Assembly: GCF_024206495.1 (NCBI RefSeq)
Contig: NZ_JAMBPQ010000017.1
Location: forward strand, 62,001-126,000
DNA length: 64,000 nucleotides
Reading direction: 5' to 3'
Source: Paraburkholderia sp. CNPSo 3272
GTDB lineage: Bacteria; Pseudomonadota; Gammaproteobacteria; Burkholderiales; Burkholderiaceae
The notes under the pieces are model-generated. The model had not been told where the DNA came from. It did no database searches and worked only from the letters and a program-made list of their open reading frames with translations. Positions 58,314-64,000 of this stretch are shown one piece after another; the first letter of the stretch is position 1; the number at the start of each line of letters is the position of its first letter. Made by a program: the position numbers and the translations under genes.

Positions 58314-58425
58314 CTGTTGTCTCCTGTGTCGATCCATCCAACATGCTGTTGGACTGCCTTTGTCGACTGACGGCACTCGCGCCGCCAGACCTGGTGACCC
58401 GCTCTGCCGGCGGGGTATAACGAAA

Positions 58426-59562
58426 TCAGCCCAGCGCCGGCGCGTGCGCTGCCGCGAGCCGGCGCAAAGCTGCGCCTTCGCCGTCGAACAGATGGCACGC
58501 CTGCGGTGGCACATGCACGCGAATGCGTTCGCCCACGCCAACAGGCGAATCTCCCGGCGCCTTCGCCACGAGCGTACCCGCCGCATGGTCCGCATGCAGA
58601 TAGCTATGTTCGCCCAGGCGCTCGGCAAGCACCGTTGCGCACGCAATCGATTGATCGTCGCCAGTCAACCGCAGATGCTCGGGCCGCACGCCAAGCGTGA
58701 CCGGCTGGCCGCGCTGCAATGCGCGGCCGTCCACGCAGGCGAGCAGCGTCTGCCCGCCTTCGAGCGTGACGCGCACGCCCTCTTCATCCGCCGAATCGAC
58801 AGTCGCGTCGATGAAGTTCATGCGCGGCGAGCCGATGAACCCGGCCACGAAGCGTGACTTCGGGTGGTGATAGAGATCGAGCGGCGCGCCGCTTTGCGCC
58901 ACGCTGCCGTGGCGCTCCATGTCGGCGCCCGCGTGCAGCAGCACGATACGGTCGGCGAGCGTCATCGCCTCCACCTGGTCGTGCGTGACATACACGACGC
59001 TCGCATCCGTGAAGCGCTGGTGCAGGCGCGCGATCTCGATGCGCGTATGGCTGCGCAACGCGGCGTCGAGATTGGAAAGCGGTTCGTCGAACAGGAACAC
59101 CCCGGGCTCGCGCACGATAGCGCGGCCGATGGCGACGCGCTGCCGCTGCCCGCCCGACAACGCCTTGGGATGCCGGTCAAGCAGCGCCTCCAGTTGCAGG
59201 CTGCGCGCGGCGTCGCGCACGCGCCGCTCGATCTCGGCTTTCGGCACCTTGGCGATCTTCAGGCCGAACGCGATGTTGTCGAACACCGTCATGTGCGGAA
59301 AGAGCGCGTAGCTCTGGAACACCATCGCCACGCCGCGCTCGGCCGCGGGCACGTCCGTCACCAGGCGCGAACCGATGCGCAGTTCGCCTTCGCTCAATTC
59401 TTCGAGGCCCGCGATCATGCGCAGCAGGGTGGACTTGCCGCAGCCGGAAGGCCCGAGGAACACGCAAAACTCGTGATTCCCGATGTCGAGGTCGACACGC
59501 CGCACCACGGGCGGATGATCGCCGTAGCGTTTGCCGACGCCCGAAAGCTGTATCGTCGCCAT
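58426..59562 (-). CDS. Sugar ABC transporter ATPase (MalK/UgpC type)
   Basis: A 378-residue ATPase. Walker A GPSGCGKST spans 37-45, the signature LSGGQ is at 135-139, and the Walker B and H-loop region reads GVFLFDEPLSNLDAALRSHT followed by VTHDQVEAMTLADRI. The C-terminal TOBE part (about 235-378) contains PVTLGVRPEHLRLTG. It is the first gene of the minus-strand operon ATPase, binding protein, MalF, MalG, GH42. Two LacI-type operators lie just upstream (59575-59592 and 59631-59648). It powers uptake of the sugar hydrolysed by the GH42 enzyme. Confidence 0.92.
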   Translation of the reverse strand: MATIQLSGVGKRYGDHPPVVRRVDLDIGNHEFCVFLGPSGCGKSTLLRMIAGLEELSEGELRIGSRLVTDVPAAERGVAMVFQSYALFPHMTVFDNIAFGLKIAKVPKAEIERRVRDAARSLQLEALLDRHPKALSGGQRQRVAIGRAIVREPGVFLFDEPLSNLDAALRSHTRIEIARLHQRFTDASVVYVTHDQVEAMTLADRIVLLHAGADMERHGSVAQSGAPLDLYHHPKSRFVAGFIGSPRMNFIDATVDSADEEGVRVTLEGGQTLLACVDGRALQRGQPVTLGVRPEHLRLTGDDQSIACATVLAERLGEHSYLHADHAAGTLVAKAPGDSPVGVGERIRVHVPPQACHLFDGEGAALRRLAAAHAPALG

Positions 59563-59574
59563 GTTCTCGCCTCG

Positions 59575-59592
59575 AATTTAAGCGCTTAAATT
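59575..59592. promoter_or_regulatory. LacI-family operator 1
   Basis: AATTTAAGCGCTTAAATT is an 18-bp perfect palindrome, centred on the GC step typical of LacI/GalR operators, 13 nt upstream of the ATPase start. It should block transcription of the sugar operon when bound by the divergent LacI regulator. Confidence 0.8.
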
Positions 59593-59630
59593 TTTACGCG
59601 GAAAACTTCCCGTAGCCCTTGCGCGGCGGC

Positions 59631-59648
59631 CATTTAACCGCTTAAATT
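59631..59648. promoter_or_regulatory. LacI-family operator 2
   Basis: CATTTAACCGCTTAAATT matches operator 1 except for the outer base and one base in the left half. It lies 38 nt beyond operator 1, centre-to-centre spacing 56 bp, and so could support cooperative or looped repression of both the operon and the regulator. Confidence 0.75.
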
Positions 59649-59767
59649 CGAATCCGGCATAATCGCGCATTCGTTGTCTCCGTTGATGTTGTGGGAGAAA
59701 AGTAGCAAACCCGGCCGCAGCATTGCAACATCTGAATCATCTTCCCTGAATGTGGGAAAGGTCCGAC

Positions 59768-60793
59768 ATGGTCACCTTGTCAGAAGTCGCGCGGCGCGCA
59801 CGCGTCACGGCGGCTACCGTTTCGAACGTGCTGCGCAACCGCGAGAAGGTTCGTCCCGAGACGGCCGAGCGTGTGCTGCAGGCCATCGCCGAACTGGGCT
59901 ACCGGCCCAACCTCAACGCGCGCGCGCTCGCGCAGGGGCGCTCGTCCACGCTCGCGCTCATGCTCTCGAACATCTCCAACCCGTTCTATCCCGAGTTCGT
60001 CCTCGCGGCCGAGCGCGCCGCGCGCAAGGCGGGCCACTTCCTGATGGTCTGCAACACCGACGACGACGCACAAATCGGCCGCGCCTACCTGAACCAGATC
60101 GCGGGCACCTTCGCGGACGGGGTGCTCGTGATGAACACCGACATCGCCATGAACGAACTGTGCATCTCGGCCATGCACAACGGCCCCATTCTGCTGGCGA
60201 TGTGGGAGCATCCCGAGAATCCGCCCGTGCTGCCGTGCGTGGCCGTGGACTTCGCGCGCGCAGGCGCACTCGCGGCGCAGCATCTGCTTGAGTTGGGACA
60301 CCGAAATATTTCCATGCTGATCGGCGACGGCTGCGGCGGCCTGCAGGACGCCCGTTCGGAAGGATTCCGAACGGCCTTGCGCGAAGGCGGCGTAGATCCC
60401 GCGAACGTGGCGCAGATGCAGGTGCGCGACTCGATCGACTCCGGCTACGCGGCCTGCCAGCAATTGCTCTCGCAGCACCCGCGCGTGAGCGCGATCTTCG
60501 CGACCAACGACCTGCTCGCGATCGGTGCGATTCAGGCATTGGTCAGCATGGGGCGCGCCGTGCCCGACGACGTGTCCGTGATCGGCATCACCGACATTCA
60601 GCTCGCCCACCAGATGCGTCCCGCCCTCACCACGGTCGCGATCCAGACCGAGGCCGTGGCCGAACTGTCGATCCGCAGCCTGATCCGGCTGATCGACGAA
60701 CCGGAGCAGCAGCCGCCCATGGTGCTCGGGCCGCCGCCCGAGCTCATTACGCGCATGTCCACGGGGCCGCGCAAGCGGCGCGCCCGGGCCTGA
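59768..60793 (+). CDS. LacI-family transcriptional regulator
   Basis: A 341-residue LacI regulator. The helix-turn-helix begins TLSEVARRARVTAATVSNVL followed by RNREKVRPETAERVLQAIAE and GYRPN. The ligand domain contains LALMLSNISNPFYPEFVLAA, VNNDF-like AIFATNDLLAIGAIQALVSM and DDVSVIGITDIQLAHQMRPA. The start at MVTLSEVARR was chosen as the family norm; a Met 6 codons upstream is possible. It diverges from the sugar transport and GH42 operon and surely controls it through the two palindromes between them. The inducer is likely a galactoside. Confidence 0.92.
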   Translation: MVTLSEVARRARVTAATVSNVLRNREKVRPETAERVLQAIAELGYRPNLNARALAQGRSSTLALMLSNISNPFYPEFVLAAERAARKAGHFLMVCNTDDDAQIGRAYLNQIAGTFADGVLVMNTDIAMNELCISAMHNGPILLAMWEHPENPPVLPCVAVDFARAGALAAQHLLELGHRNISMLIGDGCGGLQDARSEGFRTALREGGVDPANVAQMQVRDSIDSGYAACQQLLSQHPRVSAIFATNDLLAIGAIQALVSMGRAVPDDVSVIGITDIQLAHQMRPALTTVAIQTEAVAELSIRSLIRLIDEPEQQPPMVLGPPPELITRMSTGPRKRRARA

Positions 60794-60930
60794 CCCTGCG
60801 CGCGCCGGGCCTCGCTCGACAGGTGCGGGCGAAGCGCCGACAATGAATGCCCTTACGTTGCGCCCGTCCCGCTCTGCGGGCGCGCGACACGCACACACGT
60901 TCGCGCGCCGCGGCGCGCACGGGGCACTAC

Positions 60931-62088
60931 ATGCAGGACACAAACGCAAGCAATCGACATTTCGACACGCTCATCGTCGGTGCAGGTTCGATGGGCATGG
61001 CGGCTGGCTATTACCTGAGCCGTCTGGGCAACAAGGTACTGGTGCTCGACGCCGGCGATCCACCGCACGATCAGGGTGCGCATCACGGCGCGACGCGCCT
61101 CATTCGCCACGCCTATGGCGAAGGCGCCGCTTACGTGCCGCTCGCCTTGCGCGCCCAGCAGCTTTGGGAAGACCTCGAGCAGCAAACGCAGACTGCCCTT
61201 TTCGTGCGCACGGGCGTCGTCAATATCGGCTCGCCCGACGACGCGTTCATGCGCGAGGTGCAGGCGAGCGCCGCCAGCCACGGCATCCCGCTGGAAACGC
61301 TCGACGCCGCCGCTGCCGGCAAACGCTGGCCCGCGTGGCGGTTGCGGCCAGAGCAGATCGCGAACTTCGAACCCGGCGCGGGCGTGCTCTATTGCGAGCG
61401 CGCCATCAGCACTTACCGCCAGCTCGCGACTGCGCTCGGCGCAACGCTGGGCACGAATACGCGCGTCACGCGCATCGAGTGTCACGGGCGGGAAAGCGTC
61501 AACGTCTGGACCGACAGGAACGAAAAATTCACCGCGCGCGACTTGATCGTGTGCGCCGGCAAATCGACTCCCGATCTACTCGCGCCGCTGGGCCTCGAGG
61601 TTCCGGTCACGCGCGTGCGCAAGTGTTTCGCGTGGTTCGAGGGCGAGCCCGGCCTCTTTGCGCCGGAGCGCTTCCCGGGCTTTTTCGTCGCCTCGGAAGC
61701 GGGCGGCTATTACGGGTTTCCGGATCTCGACGGCAGCGGCCTCAAACTGGGCCGCCACGACACCGGCAAGCCCATCGCGGCGGACGCACCGCTTGCGCCA
61801 TTCGGCGCCGAGCCGAGCGATCTCGGCGATCTGCAAGCCTTCCTGGATCGCTACTTGCCGGGCGCGGGCAAGCTGAGCGTGGGCCGCGCCTGCGAATACG
61901 ACATGACGCCGGACGAGCATTTCATCATCGACCGCGTGCTCACCTGCCCGAACGTGCACGTGGCGACCGGTTTTTCCGGACATGGTTTCAAGTTCGCCAG
62001 CGCGATCGGCGAGGCGCTGGCCGAGCGCATCACGCAAGGCGAAAGCCGCATCGACCTTGCGATGTTCGCGCGCAAGCGCTTTGCGTAG
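60931..62088 (+). CDS. solA: SolA-like N-methyl amino acid oxidase
   Basis: A 385-residue flavoprotein of the N-methyl-L-tryptophan/sarcosine oxidase family. FAD-binding LIVGAGSMGMAAGYYLSRLG spans about residues 14-33, then HHGATRLIRHAYGEG follows. The covalent flavin Cys is C321 in RACEYDMTPDEHFIIDR, the family hallmark, and GFSGHGFKFASAIGEALAER is near the C-terminus. No signal peptide. The start was set at MQDTNASNRH; a longer frame begins 84 nt earlier but its extension is Arg-rich. It is a single gene between the LacI gene and a convergent lipoprotein gene. It oxidises an N-methylated amino acid to aldehyde, H2O2 and amine; the exact substrate is unknown. Confidence 0.88.
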   Translation: MQDTNASNRHFDTLIVGAGSMGMAAGYYLSRLGNKVLVLDAGDPPHDQGAHHGATRLIRHAYGEGAAYVPLALRAQQLWEDLEQQTQTALFVRTGVVNIGSPDDAFMREVQASAASHGIPLETLDAAAAGKRWPAWRLRPEQIANFEPGAGVLYCERAISTYRQLATALGATLGTNTRVTRIECHGRESVNVWTDRNEKFTARDLIVCAGKSTPDLLAPLGLEVPVTRVRKCFAWFEGEPGLFAPERFPGFFVASEAGGYYGFPDLDGSGLKLGRHDTGKPIAADAPLAPFGAEPSDLGDLQAFLDRYLPGAGKLSVGRACEYDMTPDEHFIIDRVLTCPNVHVATGFSGHGFKFASAIGEALAERITQGESRIDLAMFARKRFA

Positions 62089-62103
62089 CGAGGAAGCGCA
62101 AGC

Positions 62104-63174
62104 CTAGTTCGCGGGAATCGTCACGACCGGCGCCTTGCTGCTCGTGTCGGCCTCCGCGAGCGCCATCAGGTTCTGCAGGACCGTGAACGCGTATTTCGAG
62201 TCGAAGTCGGCGCGCTCGACCCAATACGCGGTGCCCTCGTACTCGATCGCGACATAGGCGTCCGCGGGCGCCTTCGGCCCCTGGTGCACGATGATGATTG
62301 GCCGCGTTTCGCCCCCAATCAGCCCGACGGTCGGTTTCGTCGCGCCGCTCTGCACCTGGGCGTCAGGCACCTGCACCTGCGCGCCGATATTCGTGAGGAT
62401 GCCGAGCACCGAGCGCGTCACCATGGGAATGCGATTGCCGCCCTGCGCCGAAGGCCCATAGACGATCTCGTAAGTACGCGTGTCCGCCGCGAGATGCAGC
62501 AGTTCGCGCACGCGAGCCAGGTCCGCCGAAACTTGCGGCGACTGCGCGCTGTTCGTCGCGCCGAGCGCGAGAAACACCGTGTTCTTGCCGTTCTCGCTGC
62601 GCGACTCCACGTTCAGTTCGCCAGCCAGTTGCAGGCGGCGCAGCGCCTGCAGCAACTGGAAGAAACCCGCCGAGCCCGCGCTGCCCTCTCCGCCTAGTGC
62701 GCTGCCATTCTGCAGTCCGCCGATCGATTGCGCGCCGATACGCAGCAGCAGATCGACCGGCATGCCGCCTTCGGCGAGAGGCATCATGAGTTCCGGCGCG
62801 AGCGGCCGGATGTACGCCGAGGCGAACGCTTCGCCCGTGGTTGGGGTGAACGTGAAAGTCGGGCGATTCGACCAGGAGATATTACCGGTTGCAAGCGCAT
62901 AGTCCGGCTGCGCGCCTGAGCCGATATTGCCCGTGACGCCCGCCGTCGAATCGAATTGATACGCGGCGATGATCGAACTCACCGTGAGAAAGGCGGGCGC
63001 GTCGCCGTAACGCAAACCGATCACGGCCGCGAGTATTCCGCGTTTTTTTGCATCGCCGAGTGCTCTTGCGTAATCGACCTGATCGGCGCGCAAGCGCGTT
63101 GGACCGAGATGCACACACGCCGTGCCCAGCAAGGCCGAGCACGAAACCGCCAGAATCGTCGCTTTTGAAATCAT
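62104..63174 (-). CDS. Lipoprotein of unknown function
   Basis: A 356-residue predicted lipoprotein. The signal peptide MISKATILAVSCSALLGTAC has a lipobox L-G-T-A-C with lipidated C20. The remainder is Ala/Gly-rich with no motif I recognise; segments such as GNISWSNRPTFTFTPTTGEA, LRIGAQSIGGLQNGSALGG and AYVAIEYEGTAYWVERADFD suggest a beta-rich soluble domain. The start was chosen at this Met because the 9 residues upstream are basic. It is convergent with solA, 15 nt apart. Not TssJ: it is far longer than the roughly 150-190 residues of that family. Confidence 0.75.
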   Translation of the reverse strand: MISKATILAVSCSALLGTACVHLGPTRLRADQVDYARALGDAKKRGILAAVIGLRYGDAPAFLTVSSIIAAYQFDSTAGVTGNIGSGAQPDYALATGNISWSNRPTFTFTPTTGEAFASAYIRPLAPELMMPLAEGGMPVDLLLRIGAQSIGGLQNGSALGGEGSAGSAGFFQLLQALRRLQLAGELNVESRSENGKNTVFLALGATNSAQSPQVSADLARVRELLHLAADTRTYEIVYGPSAQGGNRIPMVTRSVLGILTNIGAQVQVPDAQVQSGATKPTVGLIGGETRPIIIVHQGPKAPADAYVAIEYEGTAYWVERADFDSKYAFTVLQNLMALAEADTSSKAPVVTIPAN

Positions 63175-63286
63175 CGGGAGCCTGCGCGCCGGTCCGCGCA
63201 AAGTGAATGGTTAGCGCGCACGGGTAGCAAGCGTTGTGCCCCGATATTTCAGAAGTGCAAGCGTTGACCCTTCCGAAGACGCTCCC

Positions 63287-64000
63287 TCAAGCGCGCGGCG
63301 CGCACGATTGCGCCCGCGTCAGCAGCACTTCGCGGTCGCGCGCGTTTTGCGTGAGCGCGGCCGCGCGCTCGAATTCCGCGCGGGCTTCGCCATGGCGCGC
63401 CAGTTTCGCGAGCAGATCGCCGCGTGCGGCCGGCAGCCACGGATAGTGACGCAGCGAGGGTTCCGCGCAAAGCGCATCGACGAGATCGAGCGCCGCTTGC
63501 GGTCCCTGCGCCATCCCCACCGCCACGGCGCGATTCAGTCGCACGACGGGCGACGCGTCGAGTTCGAGCAGCACGTCGTAGATCGAGACGATCTGCGCCC
63601 AGTCGGTCGCCGCCGCGCTCGGCGCGCACGCATGGCAAGCCGCCAGCGCCGCCTGCAGCGCGTACGTGCCCGGCGCACCGGCGCAGGCAGCACCGCGCGC
63701 GATCGCGGCAAGCCCGCGCCGAATCAGTAGCGCGTCCCAGCGGCTGCGGTCCTGGTCGGCGAGCAGCACGGCGCGCCCGGCGCGGTCCACCCGCGCGGGC
63801 AGGCGTGAAGCCTGCAGCTCCATCAACGCGACGAGGCCGTGCGCCTCGCCCTCGAGCGGAACGAGTTCCGCCAGCATGCGGCCAAGGCGCAGCGCTTCTT
63901 CGCACAGCGCGGGCCGTGTCCAGTCCGGGCCCGCCGTGGCTGCATAGCCCTCGTTGAAGATCAGATAAATTACTTCGAATACCGAAGCAAGTCGCGGTTC
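63287..64000 (-). CDS. ECF42-like sigma factor with extended C-terminal domain (partial)
   Basis: The visible 237 codons are the C-terminal part of an ECF42-type sigma factor; the N-terminal sigma-2/sigma-4 regions lie beyond the right edge. The edge portion reads SVFEVIYLIFNEGYAATAGP followed by DWTRPALCEEALRLGRMLA, the signature that joins sigma-4 to the helical C-terminal domain in this group. The remainder has the TPR-like repeats with CHACAPSAAATDWAQIVSIY, VVRLNRAVAVGMAQGPQAAL and YPWLPAARGDLLAKLARHGE. Partner genes are often DGPF/YCII-domain proteins upstream, here outside the window. The TGA stop is at 63287-63289. Confidence 0.85.
   Translation of the reverse strand, partial: EPRLASVFEVIYLIFNEGYAATAGPDWTRPALCEEALRLGRMLAELVPLEGEAHGLVALMELQASRLPARVDRAGRAVLLADQDRSRWDALLIRRGLAAIARGAACAGAPGTYALQAALAACHACAPSAAATDWAQIVSIYDVLLELDASPVVRLNRAVAVGMAQGPQAALDLVDALCAEPSLRHYPWLPAARGDLLAKLARHGEARAEFERAAALTQNARDREVLLTRAQSCAPRA

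Noticed and set aside
62104-63174. The lipoprotein as a candidate for the missing TssJ
   Set aside because: It is 356 residues, about twice the size of TssJ, has no TssJ-like loop or strand pattern I can see, and lies about 29 kb from the T6SS operon.
1-64000. CRISPR arrays, insertion sequences, prophage genes, rRNA operons
   Set aside because: No regularly spaced repeats, transposase or integrase motifs, phage structural genes or rRNA sequence were seen on either strand.

Overview
The window comes from a high-GC beta-proteobacterium, most likely a Paraburkholderia, Caballeronia or Burkholderia relative. The evidence is the dense GC-rich coding, a Gram-negative porin whose mature end begins QSSVTLYG, the hopanoid genes hpnJ-hpnI-hpnL, and the style of the type VI secretion (T6SS), opine/hydroxyproline-oxidase-like and sugar operons. 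The genus is inferred from protein resemblance recalled from memory, not from a search. No insertion sequence, prophage, CRISPR array or rRNA was seen. The gene set looks like a secondary replicon or accessory chromosomal region.

Layout, left to right. 0.2-8.5 kb: a pyridoxamine-phosphate-oxidase-like protein; a polar amino acid ABC uptake system (binding protein plus two permeases, no ATPase in view); a small membrane protein that looks like the free-standing membrane anchor of PQQ glucose dehydrogenase; a GNAT-fold acyltransferase; a flavin-nucleotide-binding protein; tRNA-Asn and tRNA-Gly; a broken sensor kinase remnant; and a membrane-anchored catalase-like protein. 8.7-13.4 kb (+ strand): ECF sigma factor, anti-sigma factor, FecR-like exported protein, periplasmic c-heme sensor with HAMP domain, and a soluble Ser/Thr kinase. 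13.4-33.2 kb (- strand): a compact T6SS operon, tssA-tssB-tssC-hcp-tssE-tssF-tssG-clpV-vgrG-fha-tssK-tssL(OmpA)-tssM-tagF, with many overlapping start/stop codons and no tssJ. The kinase gene and tagF converge and share a CTAG stop tetranucleotide.

33.2-41.4 kb: a DUF3455-like exported protein, an unrecognised 232-residue protein, the hopanoid side-chain genes hpnJ-hpnI-hpnL, a GT4 glycosyltransferase and a FemAB/GNAT-like protein. 41.8-49.8 kb: an IclR regulator diverges from a seven-gene catabolic operon. The operon holds a PotABC-type ATPase and two permeases, a three-subunit flavin/2Fe-2S amine dehydrogenase resembling opine oxidase, D-hydroxyproline dehydrogenase or HcnABC, and the binding protein. 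TTCC-N7-GGAA palindromes lie between regulator and operon.

49.9-64 kb: an NlpC/P60 lipoprotein; a porin; a LacI-controlled beta-galactoside operon (UgpC-type ATPase, binding protein, two permeases, GH42 beta-galactosidase) with two AATTTAAGCGCTTAAATT-type operators; a SolA-like N-methyl amino acid oxidase; an unrecognised lipoprotein; and the 3' part of an ECF42-like sigma factor running off the right edge.

The most interesting hypothesis is a signalling module beside the T6SS. A periplasmic CxxCH heme sensor with HAMP but no output domain sits 3 nt upstream of a Ser/Thr kinase with no membrane segment. Together they could form a split receptor kinase feeding the FHA/TagF control of the T6SS. 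The usual TagQRST, PppA and TssJ components are not in view.
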